The notes: generated by a model from the sequence alone, not told the origin. DNA of 64,000 bases from Sophora flavescens (GCA_030762895.1 CM061062.1:140041104-140105103); one strand, 5' to 3'. Counted from the first letter of the stretch, positions 35,656-47,392 are shown. A program made the numbers and translations.

Positions 35656-37965
35656 ATTTTAACAAGAAAATAAAATAAAACCCAAGAGTCTTTATACTTA
35701 AAATGATTATATCCATTAGTTTCTGTGCATATACTTAAAATAAATAAATAACAAGAGTCTTTTGTCCATTAAATCACCAAGTATATAATGCTTCAAGTTT
35801 CTAACATGTTTCAACCTTAGATGGATGTTGGCATGGTCTTTGATGCACATTTACACCATAAACATGATTTTATTCTCAAATGCTATCCTAGATTTGCTCA
35901 TAGTGTGAAATCAAAATGCTTTTGAAAGGATTATTAACTAGTGTATTAGATACAAATAAAATTAGCATTGAGAAATGGTGCAAATTTCACATCCAAAAAA
36001 ACAAACTTTTGTCTAAGAAGTAAATGTCTAGGCTTTTGGTGTGGACTTACATTTTAATAATCCAAATTTTCAATTTTATTGTTGTTGCTTCAAAGTAAAC
36101 TTGCATAAATTCATTTTAATTGTTCAAGGGAGAAACCTTTCGTTCTCGAATATAGTTGTATAGATCACTTGAGATTATTGGTTGTAAATATGTGTATAAG
36201 CTTCATTTTATGTATTATCCAATGTGGCATTAAATGGAAAATATTTCATGTGCTAGTTTCTGTCATTGTTGATGATTTCTACCAATGCATTCCCTATATT
36301 ATCTAGTGATGCTCCAAATGTTTGCAGCCCAGGTGCAATAAGGCAATTGATTGAACCAATCCATACGCTTGTAAGTTGATAATTTGTTCGCTTATTTAGT
36401 TTTCTATATTGTTTTAGAGTGGATTTAATTAATTTATTTGAGATTTTGAACTTATCTGATCCAAATTCGACTTTGTTTGCCTAAACAAAAGAGGGTTGCA
36501 ATTGATTTTAGAATGAAAATGGAAGCTAAGCTGCAGTAATCATCCATTGTCCATTTCGGGCAGTACTGTAAAAAAGTTATAAAAAATGATATTTTTTTTG
36601 CAACAGTTCTTTTTAACTGCCAACATTTACAATAAGTTAAGGCAGTTTTGAAATCGTCATAGTATACATATATATCAAATATGATAGTCTGATATATAAT
36701 ATGGAGATTTCAACTACCACTTTATAAGTAATTTCTAAAATTTTTTTTGGCTTAAAATGCTCCCTCATTCCCTCCCTTTTCGTAAGATCCCTAATACTCA
36801 TTTTCTTCCTTTTTTTTCCATTTTAGTAAAGATCCAAACTAGTCGTAACAAAAAAAATGCGACATATTTGGTCTTTGACAAATGGAAAATACCGGTTTGA
36901 GATATTTTATTCGCAAACAAATTTAAACGAAGTTCAAAATAATCGTTTTGAGGATAAATTTTATGGACATTTTAATCCCTACCAAGAACTATTTTGAATG
37001 TGATTTAAAATTGTTGGGTTTTTTTTTTTGAAACATTGTTGGGGGTTAAAATATTTCAAATTGATATTGTCCATTTCCAAGGTACCAAACATGTTTCCGT
37101 ATTTTGTGTTGGGGGACCATTTTGTGACTTCACTTTTGCCGCTCTTCACTTCACTCTTCCGCTGTGCCCTAATTCCCTGAAAGTGAAAAATATTGGCATG
37201 AAGTGGACATTGACAAGTTAAATTTGCATCTTCAACTTGTAGATGCAACTAATTTGACTAATTTCTCATGGATCTATCTTGTCATTCATACCACAAAATT
37301 TGTGGAGTGGGTGTGTTTCATTTATCATTGTGAACCCATCGTTGGGCTCCTTGATCCATTCCTACGTCAATGGAGCTTCGTTCTCATCACCGCCAATCTG
37401 AATCCTCATTAGTTTTCGGTAACACTATCTTTCTTATTGTACCTTTAACATTTCTCAATTTTCATTTTTCGTAGTTCGATATTGACTTTGTTGCTTTTGA
37501 TCGCTGAGAAATTTTTTTGCCATGTCAATGCTTTTTCTTTGTCATTTTTTAAGTGTTTATTATTATTATTAATATTTTCTTTTTCTCGAAATTTGATTCG
37601 ATATAATTCGTGGGGTGTTGGTTCTTGACTAATTTGATTACTATCTTGGATTCTGGAAAATTATGAAAAGTAGTAGAAGATTCCTCATCAGTTTTCGTCA
37701 TTTCTCAAATTAATGATTGGTTGGTTTCGCTGTGATTTTTGGAGTTGTTTGATGCTTTATGAAGCTACAAACAGAGAGCATAATTTCAATGTTGTTGTGC
37801 TATGTTGCTTGCATTTCTTGCGGGTTTTCTATGCTGGCTTGGATTTCTTAAACTCTTGTCATGTGGCTCTCATACAATTTGTATATATGACCTAGGTGGA
37901 CATGTGCGGATCAACACATGGTGTTATTTTATTATCAATACATTGCGAGTTGACATTTTTTTTTA
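35656..37965. other. Low-copy-looking stretch with one possible exon
   Basis: No transposon signature is seen. A possible exon at 36307-36370 on the plus strand lies between TATCTAG and GTAAGT. It reads DAPNVCSPGAIRQLIEPIHT in one frame; I do not recognise it. 37100-37430 has short frames and pyrimidine-rich tracts but nothing supported. Confidence 0.3.
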
Positions 37966-38314
37966 GAGTAAACCATCATTTTGGTCCTTGAAAGTTGAGG
38001 CGCTGTCAGATTCAGTTCAGTCCCTAGAACAAGAGAAATTCACAAAAAATCCCTAAAGTTGAATACTTAAAATCAAATTAGTCCTTAAAGATTAATTATA
38101 AATATCAACTTAGTCTTAAAAAATGTAATTTGTAAGGACCAATTTGGTTGTAAGTATTTAATTTTAGGGACTAATTTGAAAAGAGGATATTTTCTGGACT
38201 AAAATGATTGATAATTTATAATTTTAGCGACTTTTTATTTTTTAAATTTCTCTTATTCTAGGAACTGATTTGACAATGTCTCACACTTTCAAGGACCTAA
38301 ATAATAATTTACTC
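37966..38314. mobile_element. MITE with about 75-bp inverted repeats
   Basis: It begins GAGTAAACCATCATTTTGGT and ends with the inverted ..GGACCTAAATAATAATTTACTC. The arms (GGTCCTTGAAAG.., TCAGTTC.GTCCCTAGAA, AAGAGAAATT) pair over roughly 75 bp, and the core is also partly self-complementary (AAATTAGTCCTTAAAG / AGGGACTAATTTG). It lies in a T-rich context, so the target duplication cannot be read with certainty. It resembles Mutator-type MITEs common in dicots. Confidence 0.75.
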
Positions 38315-39195
38315 CTTTTTTGGGGTTTCACAATTGGTTCTTTGGTCGTATCAGTATATGAGTTTGTTGGTCGTATTAATACATGGGTTTGGCATTTGGT
38401 TCTTTGGTCCCTTAGCAAATGTGCTAATGGCCTGTTACTCTAATGGCACAAAGCTTCAATTTTTTATTTTTTTTTATTTAGATAGAAGAAAATTCATAAA
38501 TGAGGAAGATCCGAAGGTTGTAGGAGGAGGATAAAAAAATTAGTAAATTAGAATATTAGATTTTTTATGTATTACAAAAAAGTATAATTTGGTGTATTAG
38601 TATATTAGTAAAATAGTATATTAGATTTTTTCTAAATACTTTCTTCTTTGATGGTTTTCTTCTAGTAATCCTAGTAGGTATCAATACATAGGATTACTAA
38701 TGCTTTTAAGTAACTAATGCACTGGGTGTTTAACTCTTACTTTAGGATAAGTTGCATTCTCAGACTTTCTTTTTCAGTTTAGACAAATGTCGGTGTCATT
38801 TTGTCTCATTGCTTCATAGCATAGACGCGATATTGCATATGAAAGATAATTGATGTAACCATAATGGATTCGCATATGGTGGTTGTCCTTTTTCTATACC
38901 CCTTCTCCCTATCAAACTATAGCACTCTGTATATAGTTATATACTTTTTTTTTGAGTTTTGTCAGTTATTGATATCTTTATCTGCAAAGGCTGAATGATA
39001 CTTCAAAATAGTTTTTCTGGTGCAAATGCATGTATTGGAGCTTCTGTGTTTCCTCTATCTATAGGGTGGTGATGATGCAAAGTTGAATCACCACCAATTA
39101 TTACTTCTTATTGTTGACAAAGAAAATGCAATTCAATGTTAATAGATATATTGGAGATTGAGTTTGCTCATGAAAATGTTTGAAATACTTTGCAG

Positions 39196-39830
39196 TTTCT
39201 AGAGTTTTTCTGAGGTTTGGAAAGGCTCTTGAAGTCAAGAAAGGAGAACCTGAAGATATATTACGAGAAATGGTCTGTAAGCAAAGTTTGCGATGCGGAG
39301 AACATGCCTTATCTGTTCAGTTCATATTAGACTGTTGACTATGATACTAATTGATTCGGGAATAAAGTCTCCATCCTTAACTACTATCAACGGAAAGAAT
39401 TCATGTTTGAAAGCTCTGGAAGATTTGATATCTGGATATGTTGTACTAAAAGAGTTTCCATTAGATTGGTTGGATGAAGGTACTGTCGATATTATGATTT
39501 AGATTTATCTAAAAAGCTTTGTCTATTGAATTTTCTATGTGATGGAGCTTTAGCCACAGAGAAACTAAGGAGGTTATTGATGGTCAAAATTCAATATTTG
39601 TTGATGAAATTAGAGAAGCAAAATCTAAGGTTGTTGTAGCTAAGGAAAAGGAAAAATGTCTTCAGAAGAAGTTGCGGGATGAGATATTTATAGCTATTGA
39701 ATCTAAAGGGTCAATTTGGGAGCATGATGTTCTTTTTTTTTTCAAAGATTTAAAAAGTGAAACAACTCAATCTCGTGCTAAGTGGCTAGAGGCCAAGCGC
39801 ACAATCCCTAATAGTATGCTATGATATTTA
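39196..39830 (+). pseudogene. Unidentified gene relic with exon-like pieces
   Basis: After an ACTTTGCAG acceptor (39187-39195) a plus-strand frame reads SRVFLRFGKALEVKKGEPED and CKQSLRCGEHALSVQFI, then stops at 39338. Another frame (39350-39500) gives LEDLISGYVVLKEFPLDWLD. A third (about 39550-39820) gives a charged coiled-coil-like stretch with EIREAKSKVVVAKEKEK and QSRAKWLEAKR. Composition is protein-like and unlike neighbouring noncoding DNA. I do not recognise the family. The frame changes suggest a pseudogene or unspliced exons separated by short introns. Confidence 0.4.
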
Positions 39831-40400
39831 AGATTTGCTCTGATGTTTAAACCTAGTTCATGCCTAAAGATTTTCAATCTTATTCTCTGAATAATACTTG
39901 GGCGGTGATGCTACTTTATGTAATTTAAAGACTACTTGAGTTACAGGAGTAATAATTAGAACAATAAATGAAGGAAAAAAAAACTCAACTTGATTTTTTA
40001 TGTTACTAAATCTTATCTTAGAGTAGATATGTTTACTAATTGAACTATGTGTGCTTGAACAATTGAAACTTTTTGCAATTCTTATTTAAATTTGTAAAAA
40101 AATACTGAAAAGTACACCCGTGATTAAGGAAAGGGTGTTCCATTGTATTTTAATACAAGTTTTCTGATTAGTTTCTTCAGCATGGTTACAATTGCCAGAT
40201 TGCCTCTAAGTTATCTTGCAAAATATGTTTGAATTTATGCATCAATATTTGATTACACGGCCTTTGTTTGAATGTTAGATTTTCAGCATGTATGATGAAT
40301 CATCTGTTGTCTTCACAAGGTTGGATTTGCTTTTGAAAACATAGATACTCATATTCATAGAAATATATTTATTAATTAGGCTTAAAATATGATGATTGTT
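39831..40400. other. AT-rich stretch, nothing recognised
   Basis: No coding frame of substance, no terminal repeats, no RNA gene signature. Confidence 0.4.
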
Positions 40401-40405
40401 TACTC

Positions 40406-41677
40406 TGAAATGAACAAATGAAAACACAAGGGGGTTGAATTGTGTTTTGCTTAAACTTTTCCACAATATGAAAGTTTTCTTCAAGAAGCAGGATCAGACA
40501 CTTTGAGGCATCTGATGCAGAACAAGTTAATTTAAAACTTAACACTTTAAACCCTGGTTAGCACAATAAATATATAAAGCAAACTTAAAGAGATAAGGGA
40601 AGAGTTGACACAGATTTATTCTGGTTCACCCCAAACATTGAGCTACGTCCAGTCCTTGGTTTCACCATGTGTTACACTATAGCTGATCAGGTTATAGACA
40701 GATATTATTCCCACACCCAGCCTCCTCAAGCTCAACCAACAAGTATTGTTTGCACACCTACCCTCTCCAAGCTCCTTACAAGTATTCTTTCAGCAAGCCT
40801 CTTCAAGCACTTTATAGAGTAAGATATAAATGAAGCACTAGCTTCAAAGTTTACAACTTTGCAAGTCAACCAAAGTAACACGCAATGAGTGAATAAGAAA
40901 TAAGGTTGGTATGATTGCAGTAATAACTTATCAATAAATACAAATGATTGACCAGAGACGTATTTTTAAAAAGAAGAACTTAGAGAGTTTTGAATGATAA
41001 GAGAGTATTAATTGCTAGAGGATTAAGTTCTAGTCAGTCTCTTCAAGCAGTCTTCAAAGTCCTCCTTTTATACTCATAAGCAATAATTCTGTTGAGAGAT
41101 GAATATATTTTTGTTCTTCATAATGCCATAGAGTCGTTCTGAATCTCCATTTAATGTTTATGATCGTTGGAGAGCTTCAAGACAAGTTAAACGTATTTCT
41201 TGGCATAGCTTTATCAGAGTGCAGCATGATTCAGAACAGTTACAGTTGCTTTTCTGACTTGGGGTAGCACGACTTTCCTTGTTTGTGCAACACGGGCATG
41301 TGACCGCATAAAGGTCGCTTAACTTGTTGCAACAATAGAATTTCCAACTGGCTTTGTACCTTTGTGCTTTGTGTGCTTGAATCAATATTCTTTGATTTGA
41401 AAATATGCTAAGGAATTTTAAATGAAAGTATCATAAAGCACTTTCAGGCACTTTGCAAGGCTAGATGCATTTTCATAGCTCGTTGTTACTAGGTCTGAAG
41501 TCAGACGTATTTTATAAAAACAGACACATTTTTCAGACACTTTTGTTTTACTGAAATGCTTTTGTTTCAAGACCTGCACACTTAATGCACATATCAGTAG
41601 ATTTCAAAAGGTTCGATTAAAATCATTCTTTGTTTGGATTCATCAAAATTAGAGATGTCAGAAACTTAGGCTTAACA
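40406..41677 (-). mobile_element. Solo Ty1-copia (SIRE-like) LTR
   Basis: 1272 bp, TGTTAAGCC..TTTCA on the minus strand, flanked by perfect TACTC duplications (40401-40405 and 41678-41682). Its left end carries AAGGGGGTTGAATTG (reverse complement CAATTCAACCCCC), the C-tract typical near the 3' end of SIRE/Maximus LTRs, as also seen at 43950 and 60310. No internal domain, hence a solo LTR. Confidence 0.8.
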
Positions 41678-41682
41678 TACTC

Positions 41683-42233
41683 ATGCATGTAAGCACCAGA
41701 TGTAGGAAGTGGGGTTCCATTGTCTAATGGACTCAACAGATCATCATCAGGTGCAAGTAATGCCCATCAATCAGTGGATCATTCGAGTCCTCAATGATCA
41801 CTTATCAAGATGTTTAGATTGTAATTTTATGTAAGTGGATTTTTTGTTAAGAACAACATAGTGATGATTTTAAGGGTCAGTTACTTTTTTTGTCATTTCT
41901 TGTTTTAATTTTCAGAGAAAATAGAAAATGGGCTTGAAAATATGTATGGTTGAGTTTAATGAAAATATTTTCATTGAAAACATTTCTGGATTTGGGTCCA
42001 AATGTGGAAACAGGAAAAAGTTGTTATAATGTTTCCTTCCCTAATTTTTGAAAATAGGAAATCAAAATAGAAAACAGGAGGTCAAAACAAACAGGTTTAC
42101 AAATTTTCCAAAATTTGAAATTGCTTTTTTTTTCATAAAATAAAAATAGAAAATGAAAATGCAAATCAAACAAGCCTAAAGGGGGGATCAATAGCTACAT
42201 AACAACTTCAGGATGGTTGTTTACGGTGGTTAT
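41683..42233 (+). other. Flank of SIRE element with possible exon end
   Basis: The plus strand 41694-41797 has an open frame (PDVGSGVPLSNGLNRSSSGA.. ending TGA at 41797), Ser-rich like a protein tail; not recognised. The right edge (42215-42233) plus 52104-52138, once the SIRE element is removed, gives an exon-like frame MVVYGGYDHGVEDNEG between TTCAG and GTATAT. Confidence 0.3.
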
Positions 42234-44026
42234 TGTAAGACTCGATGACTTAGAGATTTTGATATATGACAAATATAATTTAATGTGTGTGCAAGTGTCT
42301 TAGTGTCAAATTTCAAAGACAGGTATCAAGCAGTGATCAACAAGTTCATTAATCAAATTCAAGGAAAATATTCAAGGAAGAACTTGAAGGAATCAAGGAA
42401 CTGTATGTAGAAATCAAAAGAGCAAAGTCAAAGATCAAAGGATCATCAAGACCAAGCTTAAAGGAGAATTTTAGATTTAAGTCTTAGATGATTTGTAAGA
42501 GAAATAAATCTCTTAGTCACAAGATAGCTCAACTAAAAAGATGCATGAAGAAAATCAATTTTCATAACCTGCATTAAAAAGGAATAAGTTTTTTTTAATG
42601 AAAATGATTTTTGGAATTAAGAAAATTATTTGTCAGGTACAACCATATAATCAATGGATGTATGTCTGTTACTGTAACTGACAAATGAATTTAAGGTTCT
42701 TGATTCAGTAACACCTATGCACAATATGAAACCAAATCAGTTATAAATGGTTAACTGAATACAACCCTGTACATATGCTATGTACGCGTGTATTCAAGTT
42801 TCAGGAAAATCTGATGTTCATTAATACATAGAGATGTATTGAATGGATGTATTGATAGATTAACCAAGTTCAAGACTATTAGTATGAAATTGGTTAATAC
42901 AACCCTGTACTCAACCCATGTTCAAGAATCAGAATCAAGAAAACAGATTATGTTATCAGACCCAAATCTGTTTTAATTGATCCCAACGACTATAACTTGT
43001 TTCCTATAGATAGAGGGATCAAAGGAATACTTTTTAAAATAACAAACAGATCAGAATTACATGAAATCAATTTGAGAGATCAGTTGTGAAAATCATTCAT
43101 CTTCTTGCTTGAGCTTCATTGTGAAAAAGAGTGTTTCAATTCTCATAAGTGCTTTAATTTGTATATCTGACTATTGAGAGTTTAGGAATCAATCTTTTCG
43201 TTCTATTCGATTTTAAAGAGAGAGGGAGTCTCTATGTGTGATTAGGGTGAGGTATCCCTAAGGAAGAACATTGAGGCTCTTCACATGAGTGTGCTATCTC
43301 GAGGTGAATGATTACTCTGTGGTGTAAAGGTTTTCCAAGCTACCTGGCTAAAGCTTGTTGTGTTAGTGTGTGAAAACCCACAGGTAGTGTGGGGACTAGA
43401 TGTAAGTCACAGTGGTGGTGACTGAACCAGGATAAATCTGGTTGTGTGGTATCGCCAAACTCAAGCTCTTTAATTTCTGTCTTGCACATATAACTGTGAT
43501 CTTGATATTATAAGTTTTCAATTGATATCAGTTCTTGATCTGTTTAATTTGAATTAAAACCAAAGTATTACTGCAATCAATCTTGAGTTATTAATTGTTC
43601 AAAACTGAGTTGATTAAAACTGTTCTTGTTAACTAAAACTGATATATTGTAACTTCAGTTCTTGACGGACTAAGGCCTGCATCTAATACCTGTACGATCC
43701 TGAACTGAACTTCTTTCTGTTTGATTCAATCATTAAAGTGACAGAAGCGTTTGTTCACACAAGTGACAGAAGTGCTCGTCCACTAAAGTGACAGAAGCAC
43801 TGATTTATCTTTCTGAATTAATCTTTCTATCCTCATCACCTTCTATTCAAGATTTCATAAAAAGCCCTTCACTGTTTTTGTGAAAGATCCTAAGGCAACT
43901 CTGATTTGAAAACTAAAGTTTTGGAAAAGGAAGAATTTTTGAAAACTCAATTCACCCCCCCCCCCCCCACCCACCCACCCACCCCACCCCACCCCTCTCG
44001 CTTTAGTCGTTGAAGCCAAAACAACA
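42234..44026 (+). mobile_element. 5' LTR of the SIRE-like element
   Basis: 1793 bp. It differs from the 3' LTR by scattered substitutions (about a dozen in the first 190 bp by hand count) and by an expanded C/CCCA tract at 43954-43996, where the 3' LTR has only CACCCCCCTC. This divergence implies the insertion is not recent. Confidence 0.9.
43954..43996. repeat. C-rich microsatellite in the 5' LTR
   Basis: A run of C followed by CCCA and CCCCA units, all C/A, 43 bp. The G-rich complement could in principle form a G-quadruplex. It is absent from the paired 3' LTR. Confidence 0.9.
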
Positions 44027-44028
44027 AT

Positions 44029-44040
44029 TGGCATCAGAGC
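44029..44040 (+). promoter_or_regulatory. Primer-binding site of the SIRE-like element
   Basis: TGGCATCAGAGC two bases after the LTR end; it differs by one base from the usual initiator Met-tRNA complement TGGTATCAGAGC. Confidence 0.8.
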
Positions 44041-44075
44041 TAAACTCATAAGTTTGGCTTAACAACTATAAGAGT

Positions 44076-44775
44076 ATGCCTTCCAATGACTGTTTGAATG
44101 AAGGAGCTTCCCTTACACGCCCTCCTGCCTTCAATGGATCTGGGTATATCTATTGGAAGGAAAGAATGGTAATCTTTCTTGAGGCAGCGGGTGTTGACAT
44201 ATGGGATGCAGTAGAAAATGGACCATTTGTCCCCTCTACTGTAGATGCTATTGGTGCTCCAAGAAATAAGACTAAAACTGAATGGAATGAGGATGATAAG
44301 AAAAGAGTTCAATATAATGCACGTGCTAAGAATAGTATAACATCTGCTTTAAGTCGTGATGAGTTTTTCAGGGTTTCAAATTGCAAATCAGCAAAGGAGA
44401 TGTGGGATACATTGCAAGTAACACATGAAGGAACCACAGATGTCAAAAGATCAAGAATGAACACCCTCACACGAGTATGAGCTGTTCAGAATGAAGCAAG
44501 GAGGACCTATGATTGAAAGGCAAAAGAGATTCACTCACATTGTCAACCAACTTGCTGGTCTTGGAAAAGCTATATCAAATGAGGATCAAATCAACAAAGT
44601 AATGAGATGCTTGAGCAGGGAATGGCAGTCTAAAGTCACTGTAATCTCAGAATCTAGAGACCTCTCATCAATGACCATTGCCACATTGTTTGTAAAACTG
44701 CAAGAGCATGAATTGGAGTTGAACAGACTGAATGAGAATGAAGAAACTGACAAAAAGAAAAAAGGATTAAAAAGA
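44076..44775 (+). pseudogene. Copia gag (SIRE-like), frameshifted and 3'-deleted
   Basis: Starts MPSNDCLNEGASLTRPPAFN at ATG 44076, then YIYWKERMVIFLEAAGVDIW, AKEMWDTLQVTHEGT and, after a frameshift near 44473, YELFRMKQGGP.. to LQEHELELNRLNE. This is the UBN2/gag-polypeptide family that forms the capsid of copia particles. Losing about two bases at 44473-44478 breaks the frame. The zinc-knuckle part is missing: after ETDKKKKGLKR the sequence jumps straight to reverse transcriptase. Confidence 0.85.
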
Positions 44776-45674
44776 GGTAAAGTTGACACAACTTTGTTCA
44801 CTAAGAAAATGGCACACAACATTTTACTTGTACAAATATATGTGGATGATATAATTTTTGGTGCCACTAATGAGCATTTGTGCAATGAGTTTGCAATGAG
44901 TTGATCAAGAAGTTTGGCATGGAAAATGCTAAGGAGATGGCTACTCCAATGAGTACCTCCTGTTATTTGGACAAGGATGAGCAAGGTAAACCTGTTGATG
45001 TTTCTAAATTCATAGGTATAATAGGCTCACTACTTTATCTTACTGCTAGTAGGCCAGATATCATGTTTAGTGTATGCTTGTGTGCTAGGTATCAAGCCAA
45101 TCCAAAAGAATCACACTTAACAACAGTTAAAAGGATAATTAAGTATCTGTTAGGAACAAAAGACATGGGATTATGGTATCCCAAGGGTGCTACATGTACT
45201 TTAATTAGCCATTCAGACTCTGATTTTTCTGGTTGTAAACTAGATAGAAAGAGTACAAGTGGAACTTGCCATTTACTAGGAAACTCATTAGTATCATGGT
45301 TCAGTAAGAAACAATCTAGTGTGGCTTTATCCACTGCAGAGGCTGAATATGTAGCAGCTGCTAGCTGTTGTGCACAGGTTTTATGGATGAAACAACAATT
45401 AGTTGATTATGGTGTGCAACTAAACCAAGTTCCTATTAGATGTGACAATACAAGTGCAATTAACCTAACTAAGAATCCCATAATGCACTCTAGAACTAAA
45501 CACATAGAATCAGACATCATTTCATTAGAGATCATATTCAAAGTAGAGAAATTGAGATTAAATATGTTGATACAACTAAACAACTTGCTGATTTTTTTTA
45601 CCAAGTCCTTAAACAAGGAAAGCTTCTTTTTCATTAGAAGAGAATTGGGCATAATTGATCAATCCTATATCTAA
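44776..45674 (+). pseudogene. Copia reverse transcriptase C-terminus and RNase H
   Basis: Begins with GKVDTTLFTKK and ILLVQIYVDDIIFGATN, holding the YVDD active-site motif. A second small deletion follows between LCNEFAMS and LIKKFGMENAKEM. Then SRPDIMFSVCLCARYQ, SDSDFSGCKLDRKSTSGTCH, ALSTAEAEYVAAASCCAQ and SAINLTKNPIMHSRTKHIE define the RNase H region. It stops at 45674. Protease, integrase and most of the polymerase fingers/palm are gone, so it could only move with help from a complete relative. Confidence 0.9.
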
Positions 45675-45871
45675 TCTCTAAAGAAACTGTTTATATGACT
45701 GTATCTTTGTGTAAATATACTCTGATTCTTGTATGATTTGATTTGGAATATCTATGAATGATTAGAAGAGAGTTTCAGAAGAAATAGATTTGATCAGGAA
45801 TGGATCCCCTGTGTTTTCAGTCTGATAAACTCAGAATACACAAGATTCTAATTCTGCTCGTCCACACAAGT

Positions 45872-46098
45872 CTTTGGACTTGCTAAGTCCTTAATGCGAA
45901 GCTCCGTCCAATGACGTGGCATATAGAGGTCGTCTACTAGGTTACGTTCTTTGGACTTTCTAAGTCCTTAATGAGAAGCTCCGTCCAATGACGTGGCATA
46001 TGGAGCTCGTCTACTAGGTTACGTTCTTTGGACTTGCTAAGTCCTTAATGAGAAGCTCCGTCCAATGACGTGGCATATGGAGCTCGTCTACTAGGTTA
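45872..46098 (+). repeat. Three tandem 77-bp repeats with TGACGTGGCA
   Basis: Copies start CTTTGGACTT at 45872, 45949 and 46026, an exact 77-bp period. The third lacks the last few bases. Each includes CCGTCCAATGACGTGGCATA and CGTCTACTAGGTTA. They sit between RNase H and the envelope-position ORF. TGACGTGGC contains the ACGT core bound by plant bZIP factors. Confidence 0.95.
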
Positions 46099-46241
46099 AG
46101 AGCCCTGAGGATTGAAGACGATGCCGATGTAGAATCTTATTTCAAAACTTCAAATCTTCTAAAACTCACTCTTTCTTCACCTAATTCCGCAACCCTAGTA
46201 GAGCTATCCTTAATCCTTCTTGTACCCAAACCAACCCTAAT

Positions 46242-46382
46242 ATGGCAAGAACCAAAAATACTGGATCTTCACCCTCAACAGCTGCTGTGAAGGAAACTGA
46301 GAACACCCCTGCTGAACCATCACCTAAAAGCCGGAAAAAAAAAGAAAATCAAAAAGGAAGAACTAGTTCTAGAAATTCATAG
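46242..46382 (+). pseudogene. N-terminal stub of SIRE envelope-position ORF
   Basis: A 46-codon frame, MARTKNTGSSPSTAAVKETE.. with a Lys-rich SPKSRKKKENQKG stretch, stops at TAG 46380-46382. In SIRE/Maximus elements an extra ORF starts at about this place after pol; the rest is absent here. Start context AATATGGCA. Assignment is by position only. Confidence 0.45.
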
Positions 46383-47214
46383 GAATTAGAACTTAGTTTT
46401 TGAAAGGTAAAATGCCTTAGTTTGTAATTTTGGCTGATGGTTTCTGTTCTTTTTGATTTGTCCCTGCACCTATCCCTCTATCATAAACAATTTTATATGC
46501 TATGTTTGAATGTTTAAATGCTTGTGAGACACCCCGTTGTGCCCCGGTGTTTTATTAGATTAATTACCTTCTTAAATCAATTCTTAATCTTGCGCTTATC
46601 GTGAAAATACGTAAAAATTAAAAACTTATTTAATTATCATATAACTTCTATAAATTTAAAACACAATAACTTTAACATATGTAAATACACACTTAGTTGT
46701 TCATTACAATACCAAAACACTGTTGAGGGTATCCTCTCAGTAGGATCCATCACATGCATAAACTTAATAACATACATACTTAGCGAAAATATAAAATTAC
46801 TCCTTAGACACACTGGCCATAATGTCTATACTCTAATCGCCACGGATCACAGCTCGACCCCTAGTATCGGGTTCGTAAGGAGTTCCATCTAACTCCTCAG
46901 CAATCTCGATTTCATAAAGAGTTCTGTCTAGCTCCTCAGTAACATAACCCTCCATCGGGTCTTCTAACGTAAACCAAAGAAACCCACAAAAATACAGAAA
47001 CATAGGGAATAAGAAACGGTTCTATCATCAAAAAGCGGAAAAGAGTCATAGTAAATCATACAGTAATTGTCACAGACAAACAACGCACATAACTAACAGA
47101 TCACCCTCAAGTTAATATATTATCCTCTACCCTCAATCTCATGCTACTCAAAGACACCATAGTTGTACACCTATTTCCTAAGGTGGAAGTGGTCTCGCGA
47201 GAACTCTTGATTTT

Positions 47215-47392
47215 ACGTGTATTATATTACCAATACACAGAAGTGTTTTACGTGTATTATATTACCAATACACGGTGTATTATATTACCAATACACAGAA
47301 ATGTTTTACATGTATTATATTACCAATACACAGAAGTGTTTGACATGTATTATATTACCAATACACGGTGTATTATATTACCAATACACAGA
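47215..47392. repeat. Palindromic 22-bp repeat array
   Basis: Six copies of GTGTATTATATTACCAATACAC (arms GTGTATT/AATACAC) start near 47217, 47252, 47274, 47310, 47345 and 47368, separated by 0 or 13 bp (AGAAGTGTTTTAC type). Confidence 0.92.

Noticed and set aside
44586..45652. Minus-strand ORFs of 80-132 codons within the copia element
   Set aside because: Antisense shadows of gag and RNase H frames.
46242..46300. MARTK start resembling the histone H3 N-terminus
   Set aside because: Only five residues agree; the following sequence is not histone and the position fits the extra ORF of a copia element.
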